A stretch of DNA of 64,000 nt from Acanthamoeba sp. SK_2022b (taxonomy: Eukaryota > Discosea > Longamoebia > Acanthamoebidae): NCBI GenBank assembly GCA_027943245.1, contig JANDJZ010000043.1, positions 80,323 through 144,322 on the forward strand, given 5' to 3'. Shown here piece after piece: positions 46,887 to 58,014 of the stretch; the stretch's first letter is position 1, and every line of letters starts with the position of its first letter. A program made the translations under genes and the position numbers. The notes beneath the pieces were generated by a model. The model was not told the origin of the DNA. It did no database searches and saw nothing but the letters and a program-made list of their open reading frames with translations.

Positions 46887-47952
46887 CGCGCGCGGTGTGG
46901 CCTTCCTTCCTCACGGTTTCGATCGAATTCCAGACTACGCCTTGCCCGACGCCTTTTTGCTCAAGTGCGAGAACGCCATTCGCCTCAATGAGTACGACCT
47001 CAGCGAGGTGCGCCTCTCCCTCCCCCAAATGAGTAAGAGTGATAAGGTAAACTGAAATAAAATATTCAGAATTTAATTAAAATAATTGAATAACAAAAAT
47101 GAAATACTAAATAATAATAAATATTCCATCGGCTGACCCACCTCGTCCTCGCTTCCAGCTTCCCGCGAACGTGGTGGCCGACCTCAAGAAAGCCATACAG
47201 AACACCGATTACGGGCAGGTGCGTGTGTGTGTGGGCCTTCCGATGTGGATGCTGTCGCGTGAGTGGCGTGGCTGACCTCTGATTTGGGGGGGGGGGATAG
47301 GTAACGGTGGTGGTGGCGGACGACGCCGACGAGTCGGTGCACCACGAGGTGCTGGCCCACCCGTGCTTCCTGGCCCTGTCGCCCTTCTTCCGGGCCATCC
47401 TGCAGAGCGGAATGAGGGAGGCCCAGGAGAAGCGCATCGAACTCACCGAGGTCACGCGCGAGTGTTTCCTCCTCGTCCTCGAGTTCCTTCACACCGGTAC
47501 CTCGCCGCGCACGCAAACACGCACACGCGCGCACAAAGCGGGCGACCAACACACGGACACAACGCGCGCGTCGGGCGAACGCAGGCATATTCGCAGAGTT
47601 CCCGACAGAGTATGCGCTGGAGATGCTGCGCATCAGCGACCAGTACGACATCTCGCCGCACCTGCGCCAGATGATCGAGGCCTTCATCTCCGTGCACCTG
47701 CTGGCCCCCGAGAACGCCATCGTAATCTACCACTACGCCGTCCTCAACAACGCCACGAGCCTCGAGTCGGCCGCGATCGATGCCATCAAGTGAGTCCTCC
47801 CCCTCCTCTCCTCGCGACTTTCTTGCGAGCTGACATTGTTGTCGACATCGCCCAGGCGCAACTCGGCGTATCCGCCGTGGATGAAGAGGCACCGCGAGGC
47901 CTTGGCCACTCTCAACCCGACCGCCCACCGGTTGGTGTTTGGCAGCGGCTGA
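44114..47952 (+). CDS. C2-BTB-WWE-BTB multidomain protein
   Basis: ATG 44114. The C2 domain starts AEVVLVEGRNLAIRDSCG, splices to TSDPYVIFRLGDKKV and continues NPVWKEKFTFHIY and DVWDKDKFLRDDPLG. The first BTB starts EEWADVEFVLDADGDK, splices to GHSVILASRCAALQ, and after a Ser-rich insert continues DVFLALMHFLYTGAI. A WWE-like domain (DWADFEPDVADELEKAYQ; IRVRVDSQRFVEV) follows. The second BTB contains HPCFLALSPFFRAILQSGMR and ECFLLVLEFLHTG, with a BACK-like end ALEMLRISDQYDISP. The stop is at 47950-47952. BTB domains recruit Cullin-3 and WWE binds (ADP-ribose) chains, so a ubiquitin adaptor is likely. Several introns carry microsatellites. Confidence 0.8.
44760..44820. repeat. (TG)30 microsatellite in a C2-region intron
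   Basis: Pure TG on the + strand, followed by GCGCGCGTGTGCG. Confidence 0.97.
45416..45475. repeat. (GT)30 microsatellite in the intron within BTB-1
   Basis: Pure GT on the + strand, 37 nt after the GTATGTG donor. Confidence 0.97.
45911..45945. repeat. (AAAT)n microsatellite in a BTB-1 intron
   Basis: About nine units inside an AT-rich intron. Confidence 0.9.
46565..46618. repeat. (ACGC)13 microsatellite in the intron after the WWE domain
   Basis: Near-perfect ACGC units on the + strand. Confidence 0.95.
46817..46894. repeat. (TG)n followed by (GC)8 in an intron
   Basis: About 31 TG units run directly into alternating GC, a strongly Z-DNA-prone tract. Confidence 0.95.
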
Positions 47953-48044
47953 AGGCTCTCTCTTGAGCTCGTGTGTTTTGTTTTACATTTCGCAGCGACT
48001 GCAAGTCGTCAATGTGTCGTCCTCATCAATGTCGCCGTTGTGGT

Positions 48045-49146
48045 TCAGACCTTGAACTTCTGGCAGCGGTGCTCCTCGTGCGTGTCCTTGCATCGCACGC
48101 AACAAAACCGTGCCCCGCACTTGGTGCACGTGTAGTTGGAGAAGTACCTGTTACGCGTCGCAGCACACCACAGCACACACGACCGAGGGCAGCATCATCA
48201 GAACGCTCTCCCCGAAGCTGCGTGGAATTGAGGAGAGAGGAAGGGGAGAAGGGGGGAGTACCCGCAGACGGAGCAGAAGTGGCGAGGCGGCAAGCGAGAG
48301 GGTTCGGCCTGCACAGAGAAGTACGTCACCTCTCCGTCCTTCTCCAGCTCTGCCTCCTCCTCCAGGACCCTGCGCATGTTATCGGGTGAATAAAGCACCA
48401 CCACGCCACGCAGCACGCATGCCCACGCACACAAGAGCACACGAAAGAGGTGATTGGTGCCTACCGATCAAAGTTGTACTTGCGAAGTCGTCGCAGGCCC
48501 GACTTCCTTCGTTTCTTCTTCTTGGCGAACGGCCCTTCGGCTGCATACACGCACATACATCGAGGTTGGCAATTGTTGGCTTGGACTAGTGACAACGCAG
48601 CGAGCGCTCTCTCTTGCGGTTGGTGCGGTACCGTCTTCTTCAGCGGTGGCCAGAGCTGCGTCCTCCTCCGTGAACCCAAAGTTGTCCTGCATGGTGGTAA
48701 GTGTGAGTTGACGTGGAAGGCGTTCACTCATGTGTGAGGGGAGCCTGCTCGACCTTTTCCAGATTGGCCAGGTGCTGCAGGAGCTTCTTGTCAAGGATGG
48801 CCTCCATGTCTCGGTCCTTCATCTTGGGCGTCAGTGCCACCGCGCGACCTGGCAATTGGGTGCCGGACAGGTGCCCCGCCCCGCAGAAGTCATGTGAGAC
48901 AGCAAGAGCAGGAGGAGATGCGGTGAGCCTTGTGGTCACTGGGAGGGGTCGTACTGGAGACACGCCGTCGGGTGGGTGGTGGCGCGGCAGCGGTGGTTAG
49001 AGAAAACTCGCCCGGTTGATACTCATCTGTGCAAGATGTCAAGGGGATCCAAGATCAGTGCCGGCACAATCTACTTGACACTGGGCAGCGGCAGACGTAC
49101 CGTCATCTTTCCTCTTGCCTCTGCCTCGCTTGCCCTTCCCGCTCAT
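48045..49146 (-). CDS. ZNHIT1: ZNHIT1-like zf-HIT protein (SWR1/SRCAP complex subunit)
   Basis: ATG 49146 (MSGKGKRGRGKRKDD). The middle (DRDMEAILDKKLLQHLANLE; DNFGFTEEDAAL; FAKKKKRRKSGLRRLRKYNF) follows the ZNHIT1/Swc6 pattern. The C-terminal zf-HIT zinc finger is HFCSVCG, YTCTKCGARFCCVRC, HEEHRC and ends QKFKV, next to the human order CAVCG, YTCVSCGARYCTVRC, HQETRC, LKWTV. ZNHIT1 is part of the complex that deposits histone H2A.Z. Short coiled N-terminal exons were joined by eye. Confidence 0.88.
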
Positions 49147-49345
49147 TTTTTGTTGCTTTTATGGCATTTCTTTTCTTTTCATAAGTGAATAGTGTTATGT
49201 CCCCAACAGACGTCAAGACAGCGTTGGTTGTGTGGTGTATAAAATTGTTATCAAGACTCATGGTTGACTGTGTTACATTGTTGGATTGTACATCACAAAA
49301 AAACAAGTAGCGGCGGTATCATCCATTGTATAGCTACAACTTTTG

Positions 49346-50381
49346 TCACGTGATGACGATGCTAAGGTTCGGTTGGTCAACGTCACCACCAGAGGCCCGT
49401 TCGCGCCGCTGCTGGAGCTGCTGCATGAGGAGGGGTATGTGTGTGAGAAGCGACTTGACCACAGGCTCGCGTCGCTTGGCCATCATGCCTGCCAGTCCCT
49501 CGGGCCTGCCCATTCGGTCGAGCACCTGTGCGCGCATGGGCCACGACCACAGGCCACCGCCATTGCCAACAGTCAAATCCAAGCCCCTTCTTCTCACAGG
49601 CAAACGCCACGGAAAGCGCGGACCGTTTGGAGGGAGGCGTGACAGAGCTCGGCCACGGCCCCGTCGTCAGAATCGGACAGGACGGGCAGGATCGCAGCCG
49701 CAGCGTCCACAGCACGTCCCACCATCAGCCCAAGCATCTTGTCCTAACACAACAAGTTGTTAAGTGACGTGTGCGTGTGTGTGCGTGTGCGTGTGCGTGT
49801 GCGTGTGCGTGTGCGTGCGTGTGCGTGCCACTGTGCGATTTCGTACCCTATCGGAGGCGACGGAAAGGTCGTAGCTGGCGCGGGTGGTGACGAGGAAGCT
49901 GGGCTCGGGCGGCCCCGGGGGCGCGGTGGCCGCCACCTCTCGTTGCGTGGCCGTCATCCGTGCATACACCAGGTCCTCCATCTGTCTCGTCGCCTTGTTG
50001 AGCGCTATCTGCACGTGCAACACAGCCAAGCAAACGCATCGAATGTGAGCGTCGATGATGTGTGTCTCTCCGTGATGGCTGCGATCAAGTGGCTATTGCG
50101 TGCCTTTACGAGGGACAGCTCGGGAGCGGCGCGCTGCAGGCGGGAGGCGGCCTCGGCGGCGTTGATGTCCAAGATCGTGTGCAGCAGGGTGCAGCGGAGG
50201 AGGGCGGCAAGGAAGTCGGGCGCCCCACCCCCTGGCTCGGCGCTGTCCGCCGTGGCCGGCCCACCGGTCGCCGGTCCGTGCAGCCTGAAGGCGATCTGGT
50301 GGATCGCGTCGTAGCAGGCCAACCTGGCACTGCGTGTTGTGCGGATATGTCGACAAGAAGATGAGCCCACACGGCAGTGGG

Positions 50382-50479
<98 letters not shown>

Positions 50480-51094
50480 CAGGGGTTGATAACGAACCAT
50501 GCCGCTGGGCCATCGTGGAAGGGGTAGGCCGGGTCTAACGACGGCGCGTCCAAGCAACGACGCAGCGGCAACGCCAAAATGAGAGCGTCCTCCACCAACG
50601 CCTGCGCCACGCTCGACTCGGTGAGTTTGCGCATCAAAACTGTGGAGATGGGTGACAGATGCGGAGAGAGGGGAGGGCGTTGGTTAAGAGGTCGGCTGGT
50701 ACGTCGTGGGTGAGCGCTGGGTGGTGGAAGATGGCGGTGACCAGCGCGAGCACCGCCTTGCGGTAGACCGAGATGAACCCCGTGAGCGAGGAGCTCTTCG
50801 CGATGTCGACAGCCACCCGATCGGCCTGGAGCCTGCGATGTGCAAACCGCCCAACAAGAGTCAACGTTGGCGCCACTCGGCTTCAGGGCGTCACGGTGGT
50901 GAGTTGGCTGTGGGCCGTACGCGTGCGAGACGAAGGTGCACTCAATGTGGTGGCGCAGGGCCGGCGATTCCTTGACCAGCACCTCCACGATCCTGCTCCG
51001 CAGGCTGGCCTCGAACCGCGCCTTCTCGGTTGGCTGCGGCTGTGACCATCCAGGCGTGAGTTGGTGTTTGGTGCACGCAGCGTGGGGGCGTCTG

Positions 51095-51180
<86 letters not shown>

Positions 51181-53981
51181 GTGTGTGTGTGTGGTGGAGA
51201 GAAGGAGTGTACGAGAGGATCCAAGGCCTGGGAGAAGCCCGTGCGCATGCACTCATCGAGAACCTCAAAGACGAGGCGACGCAGCTCATCCGGCACCGTT
51301 CCAGCGGGGCTCCAATCAAGCGTCTTCAGGAACTGCAGCACGTTCGTCAACATCTCATACCTGTCGACCACACACCACACGCAGCGATCAATAACCACGC
51401 ACGCACACCGCGTACTACAGCAGACACCACATGCAACACACACAGACAAGTGTGCACTTACTTGCTAAGTCGCAAAATCTCGCGTGTGCTGTGGCGAAGG
51501 TTGGGCACGGGCACGCCCTCCCGCGTCTGGAAGTACTTGTTGCAGATCACCAGCATGAGCTGGCTTCGGCGCTGGTGCTGAGGTTTATGGTGGTAAGTGA
51601 GCTCGCCGCCGTAGCGCAGGAGGCCGCCCACCATCTTGAATATCTGGCGAGCGCGCAGGGAGTAGTAGGCGTGCTTGTTGGCCACCCCCTCGGCTTGGCC
51701 CAGGTCCTCGTTCATGGCCGCAATGAAGCGGTCGACGTGGCTCAGGAATCCGCCCACGATCGTCTCCTCAAAGTCGCGTCGCAGCTGCTGTCGCTTGTGC
51801 AGCGCGCTGACAATCTCGTCGTCCTCGTTCCACTCGGCCCACAGTTCGCCCACCCGCTTAAGCACGCCTGCGTACACGACGCAACGTGTCGCATCGCGAA
51901 GCAAGGTCTTGCGTCAGTGTGGGATCAACAAGGGCGCGCGAGCAGGCCAGAAAGGGACAGCGGAGTACGTGTGACGAGGACGTGGCGATCGCCAAAGCAC
52001 TGCTCCTTGCTCACGCGGTACTCTTCCTTGAACCCCAGCTCCTGGCGAATCGTTGTCGATAAGTCTTTGGCCACGCGACACACGCACTGCCGAAGCAACA
52101 CGCGCGTACCTGGAAGAAGGGGAGCTGGTGGGAACAGCGCACGAGAGCGGCCGTGAGCGTGTGCTGTTTGGTCCACTCGTTGGCCATCATTCCGCCCAGC
52201 CATGTCCGCACGATTTGCGCGCCGTATTGCTGGACACCCACGCACGCACGCACACGCACGCACGCACACACACCACACAGGTGAGGCCACCACGAGCCAG
52301 GACCACTTCTCAGCCTTTTCTCGGCGGTCATCACACACAGGCAGACCACCAGAGCCCCATTCTGTACCTGGAACAGAGGGCCCGTGTAGGGCTGGAGGAA
52401 GTAGGGCGGCAGGGAGGGCAGGTCGTCGAACACCTGCGCGAGGAACTGGATGCCGAGGCGCCTCCGCTCCGCCGGATCGATGGTAGGGTAGTTGTCCGGC
52501 TGCCGGCTCGCTCCCTCCGACTCGGCCGAGCCCAGGCCAAAGAACTCAAACATGCGCTCCCACGTCTGAGAGGGGAGAGGCTCTTGGTGTGAACGTGCGC
52601 AAAAAAGACATACGTAATGCTCTGTGTACCAGCGACTTGTGCAGGCCGAGCGCCAACGGCGCCAGCTTGGCCAAGAGGTTCACCTGGCACGCCCCCACAT
52701 CTCAATCATCAGCAATATTAAGCACATAGCACATGGCATATAGCACATAGCACATAGCACATAGCACATAGCACATAGCACATAGCACATAGCACATAGC
52801 ACATAGCACATAGCACATAGCACATAGCACATAGCACATAGCACATAGCACATAGCACATAGCATACCAGCGAGGTGCGGATGGTAGGAGTGTTGCGGTC
52901 GTAGAGGATGGCCCGCCTGACCTTCTCCACGATGTTGTGCAGGCACCGGGCGAGTAGCTCCATGTTGCTCTTCTCGAGGTTGAGCTGCCGCTCCCGGGCT
53001 CTACGGGCGTTGCGCTCCGCGTCCTCGCGTCGTCGCATCTCGTCGAGCTGCCGCCGTGCCTCGTCCTGCTCCGCCTTCTTCCGCACCTCGGCGTCCACGT
53101 CGATCGCCGCGCATAGCTCGTCCCAGTCCCACTCGCCGGCTCCCGCCGTTGCCGCAGCCGTCGTCGTTGTGGTCGTGGTCGCCGTCTCTGTGGCTGACGA
53201 CGAAGGCTCTGGCTGGGATTGCAGCGAAAGAGTGGGTGGAGGCTGGGATGAAGATCGAGAGGCGACTGCCAACGACGGGGTGTAGGGCGACAACGCCGAA
53301 GATGATGATGGCGAAGAGGAGGAGGAGGAGGAGGAGGAGGAGGAGGAGGAGAAGGGGTTGTATGACGAAGTCGCGGCAGGCTGGGAGAGGGACGCGGTGC
53401 TGGTCGGCAACCGCTGGGAGGAGGGGGAGCCGCCCGGCGGGTGGTGGGGAGCGCGCAGTCCGCGGTAGTACGAGTGCAGGGTGAGGGAGCACTCGAAAGG
53501 CGGTATCGACAACGAGCCGCCCCGTGGCACGGACCACTTGGGGAGCGTCTGGCCGACGAGGTTGATCGCTGCCATCGCCAGCTTGGGCGGCAGGTGTTTG
53601 ATCTCAAAGAACATCGAGCTCTGCACGCAAACGAGTCGGTCAGCCAGCCGTTAACGAATGGTTGCTGCTGAAGAGGTACCAGCCACGAGTCCCACTTGTC
53701 GGGAATGAGCTTGTACTCGAAGCATACGAAGCTGCCGCGGGCGTTGGTGAAGACGCGGGTTAGCAGTCGCAGGGCCGACTCCCAGTGCGGCTCCATGTCG
53801 TCGCAGGCACGCTGGGCGTTCTGCCGGGCCTCCTCGTGTCGCTTCTGCACGTCGGGTGGAGGGCGCCATGCGCGCCTGCCGGCCGCGCCGCGCGGCACCG
53901 ATTCTTGATCGACTTGCCTTCTAGCAGTGATGTACTCAGTCCACATTAGCTTCATGCAATCGTGCAAATCGGTCGCTACCC

Positions 53982-54057
<76 letters not shown>

Positions 54058-54302
54058 CAGTTGCTGTCCACAAAAGAATGCATGCGTTGTAGCAATAATG
54101 AGAGATGGTACAGAGGAAAAACGCCTACCGAAAAGTCGAGACCAAAGGCCTGGCCGAAGAGGGCCAGGTGAAGCAGGCCCTCGGCCTTGACGAAGTGTCT
54201 GTGCCCCATCAACTCTGTGCACGCGAATACAGAAGCAGCGCATGTCAGCATTCGCACGCGCGGGCACACACTCACGCACGCACACACGCACACGCACGCC
54301 AA

Positions 54303-54373
<71 letters not shown>

Positions 54374-56982
54374 GATGAAGCGAGCCGTGAATGTAGCGCT
54401 CACCATTGATTCGGTCCTTGAGCAGGGTCACATAGCTGCGCTTGTCCTTGTTGATGTTGAGCAGCAGGTCGAGGCAGAGGAGGTCCGTGGCCGGCAGTAG
54501 CTTACTGACCCATGCGCTCTGGTAGATGACCGACGCAAACTTCTTCATCGCGGCCTGCGGCAGGCTCAGCGCCGTTAGCGGCACAAGCGGGTAGCACGAG
54601 AACGACGCGTCGAGCGGCCCCTGAGCCAGAGCTGCGGCCGCCACAGCAGACCCGGCGATGGGCATCAGCGGGCCCTGCGTCGTGACCGTATCGGACGGCG
54701 CGGCCCAAGACCGCTGATGCTGCGGCGACGCGTACGAGGTCGACGTCGACAGCGGAGAGGCGAACGGCTGTTGCGAGCGGGGAGAGCGGGGCGAGCGAGG
54801 GGAGTGGCCAGCCGCGGGCTGCTGCGGGGGCTGCAGGAGGAGCGGCGATGGAGGCAGGGCGGCGGCGAGGCCCGTCTTGTAGATGTGGACGAGGAGGACA
54901 CGCAGGAAGAGGTCGTAGTCCCACTCCCGATTCCAGGCCGACGCCGCGGTGAGGGTCAACGTGGCCGCCAAGGTCGTGGGGCCGAAGCTGGCGATGAAGG
55001 CCGGCCAGGTCGATGGCGAAGCACACGTGCTGCTGGCCTTGCTGGGGGCGGCTGCCGGACTCTTGTAGGACTCGCGAACAATGGCCCACAGTTGGGGAAT
55101 GACCTCGGTCGACGGAGGCCACACCTGGCTCAGCTCCAGGATGCGCACTAGCACGGTGTGGCGGCATTGAATGTGCTCGAGTCCCGGAGATGATGAATAT
55201 CTGCATCGATGCAACAACACATGGGACGGCGCTCATGAGCTGCAGCTGTCATTCATTCGTTCTCATCTTAGAGAGCGAAAAGGGCCCGGGAGGTGAAGGG
55301 GACGGGTGTCAAACGCATACATGTTGGCAGGCGCCTTCTTGAGGAGCTCAAGCACCAGCGGCCAGTTGGCGTGCTGGGACACGTGCTGAACGCCGAGCAG
55401 CGTGCCTTGGGAGTCAAACTGGAGCAGGGGGATCAGGTGGAACAGGAGGTCCCACTTGAATTCCCACACATGCGGCGCTGTCAAGAGGGAAAGGGGGTGA
55501 GGCGTGATTATTTGGGGGGAGGGGGACTTGCTTCAGCTGCGCCTACCCGACTCATGATGATTGGGCGGCCTCATCGAGAGCGTGGGCAGCGCCTTGAGCT
55601 CCATGAGCGCCACGTTGAACGTCTTCCAGAAGGGTTGCGTCGCTTTGCTACGATCGATATTGCTGTCGTTGTGAGCGATGGCATACACGGGCAACTTGAA
55701 GCAATTCACAAGGACGCCATACCTTTGCCGAAGAGTATGGTGGTGATGGTGAGCGTCGGTAAAGTGCATCAACTTGCGCCACAGCAACATGATCGGCCTG
55801 TGTTGTTGCGTTTGAGGGGTTTTGTTACTAAGCGTGAGAGACCAATTGAGTTGATGTATTGACCTACCTCTGTATGGAGTCCGTGAGGACAGGCGGCAAC
55901 TTGACGAAGTTGGGGAAGTCCTGAAAGAGTGCGAAGAGCTGGGAAAGGAGAGCGTGCACACGCGCAACAAACCTAAGCGGGCCCACACACGCACATACAC
56001 ATCCACGCTGTTGAGAGCGACTGCGCTAATAGAAGGGTAAATTTCGAAACGTGCGTACGCCTGGTCGGCATCGGAGGCCTCCATCTCCGTGGCGGCAACT
56101 GCGGGGAGCAAGGTCTCCTCGCGCGGCGCGGAGGGGTCATCGATGGCCTGGTCGTCGAGCAGCATGGAGAAGGACGACGCGCCCTGAGACTCGACCTCTG
56201 GCTCGGGGGGTTGCGTGAGCATGAAGAGCCACTCGAGGACATGTGAGTGAATCAGCACGGCCAGTCGGAACGTGTGGATCAGCCCGCGGTTGTAGCAGTA
56301 TGCGTTCGGGTCCAGCGCGCCTGGCGGGCAGGAGCGATCCCGCTCGGGTGAGCGTGGGACGCCGATCGAAATACAACACATCAAACAGTAAAGAGAAAGT
56401 ACCGAGGCTCTGCACCATTTCGGCCACCTCGTTACGAAGCACCGCCGCCAAGTGTTGCGCACGCACGCCGTTGCCACGCCGCTTGATGCAGTCGCGGACG
56501 AAACAGAGGCACTGATCAACGTCATCGGAGATCTGACGCATCTGTACGGTCGGCTCGCTGTGCACAGCGCGGTGGACGCCACCATGACCCTGTTCAGACT
56601 GTGCGCGTCATCGACGCATCTGTGCTTCTTGTGGCCTACGTACACATAGCGGGTCTTCTTTTCCTCTGACATGAAGTGGAAGAAGCTCTTGCGAAGGCTG
56701 GCGCACAGCTCCGGCAGTTTGTCCACCTCGTCCTTGAATATGTGCGAGGGGGATTTGACAGTTAGTCAGCGTTCATTCACTCGTGCGGGAGGTGCCACGA
56801 ACTGTAAGGTACCTGGTCTTTGATCACGGCGATCCCGAGGAACGTGAGCGTGGTGCTGCCCTCTGGCCAGGCCCACTCGTCCCTTCCCAGCGGTTCCAAC
56901 CGTGCCGTTGTACTAGGCAGTACGAGGCTTCCACTAAGGGCACATTTGATTAGCATTGAATGGGTGTGGATGTGCATGAATG

Positions 56983-57054
<72 letters not shown>

Positions 57055-57862
57055 TTGTGTGTTCCAAGTCTGCGTGTGACGTACTGAAGTGAGACAGAGC
57101 GAGGGAAACGTGGAGCAGAGGGAGTGAAGAAAACAGGCCGGCCGCTCTGCTGGGCCGTTCGCAGGTCCTGCAGCAGGCGGTTGGTGTCCGCATCGAATTC
57201 TTCGAACGTATCCAGCTCCTCTTGGGGTTGCACTGGTCCGGCGGTTTGCTGCGAATAACCCAAACGCGGCGTACTCACAAGTCTCAGCAGCCAAGGCTGC
57301 ATGCGTGTCTCGGCAGCCAAGGCTTCATGCGTGCGTACCCGGGGCTGAGGGCGATCCGATGGGGATGGCGCGCGCTGACTGGGCTGGGGCTCGGGTGTTG
57401 CTGGGATGTACTTGGTGGTACCCTCGGTCAAGTCGAGTATGTAATCGGGGCCGGCCTACAGAGATGCGCCCAGAAATGAGAAGGTGGTGACAAGGACAAT
57501 CTCACGAAAGACGAGATGGCGAAGCGACTTGCCTGGGCATTGTGAGGTGTTGAGTAGTGAGCTGCGAGGGCAGGGCCAGCGTTTGTGGCAGGTGATCCGC
57601 CGCTGAGTCGTCTGCGCGTCGCCTCTTTACGTTGCGCGCGCTTCTGGTCGGCCTCTCTCCGCCGTTGCGATGAACGGAACGAGCTGTGCTGTAGCTTAGC
57701 TCGCACCGTGCGCCTCTGCACAGCGGGAGTAACCACTCAATGTTCGCTCATCATCGCCAGTTGAGAGGGAGGCGGTACGGATTGGGGCGCTGGCCAACCA
57801 AAGAGGCCGTGAACATCAAGCAGCTCGTCCTCATTGACACCATCATCTTCGTCATCAAGCAT
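49346..57862 (-). CDS. Very large helical protein, possibly MMS22L-like; identity unresolved
   Basis: I start it at ATG 57862 (MLDDEDDGVNEDELLDVHG), spliced at a GTACCG donor to RRTVRAKLQHSSF; it ends NLSIVIT at 49346. More than 20 exons give a mostly helical protein, probably over 1,500 residues. Segments include DKLPELCASLRKSFFHF, CLCFVRDCIKRRGNGVRAQ, FKWDLLFHLIPLLQFDSQG, VRILELSQVWPPSTEVIPQ, MFEFFGLGSAES and LKRVGELWAEWNEDDE. A Pro/Ser/Ala linker and Ser runs interrupt it. The N-terminal acidic/basic part plus heat-like helices and the VWPPSTEVIPQLW pattern suggest an MMS22L-type replication-repair scaffold, but this is weak. Splitting into two genes is possible. Introns carry several TG and other arrays. 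Confidence 0.5.
49769..49827. repeat. Imperfect (GTGTGC)n in an intron
   Basis: Alternating GTGTGTGC units on the + strand, degenerate compared with the nearby TG tracts. Confidence 0.85.
50383..50478. repeat. (TG)47 microsatellite with one GA interruption
   Basis: + strand TG in an intron of the large minus-strand gene. Confidence 0.96.
51095..51193. repeat. (GT)n microsatellite, about 49 units
   Basis: + strand GT with a single GC variant near its end, in an intron of the large gene. Confidence 0.96.
52721..52865. repeat. Heptamer tandem array (AGCACAT)n, about 20 copies
   Basis: A 7-bp unit repeats almost perfectly over 145 bp; variants occur only at the left edge. It fills an intron of the large minus-strand gene. 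In sense orientation the array starts right at the GTATGC donor that follows codons for TIRTSL. Confidence 0.95.
53984..54056. repeat. (TG)36 microsatellite beside a splice acceptor
   Basis: + strand TG. In sense orientation (CA)n runs directly into the likely acceptor CACAG before GGGGTAGCGACC. Confidence 0.95.
54239..54372. repeat. ACGC/ACAC-rich repeat with (ACGC)15 core
   Basis: A degenerate CACGC start, then perfect ACGC units at about 54303-54363, then CACACA. Intronic. Confidence 0.93.
56983..57051. repeat. (TG)34 microsatellite
   Basis: + strand TG in an intron of the large gene. Confidence 0.96.
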
Positions 57863-58014
57863 TGGCCCCTGGTGGCCGTTTCGGCTACGCTCACGGCCTT
57901 GATTGAAGTTGAAGTTGAAATTCGGTCATCGCTCATGATCCGAATGGAAACGAACAAGTCCAGTCGTACCTAGCACGGTCACGTGACTCAAAATGGAAGA
58001 AGAAGGCGGACGAC

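Noticed and set aside
52702..54369. Minus-strand ORF of 555 codons with CYVLCAM repeats
   Set aside because: The repeat is the intronic heptamer array read through; the rest is partly out of frame with the real exons.
44714..54396. Long open frames encoding poly Cys-Val, Thr-His or Ala-Arg-Thr-His runs
   Set aside because: They are translations of TG, CA and ACGC microsatellites inside introns; flanking exons lie in other frames.
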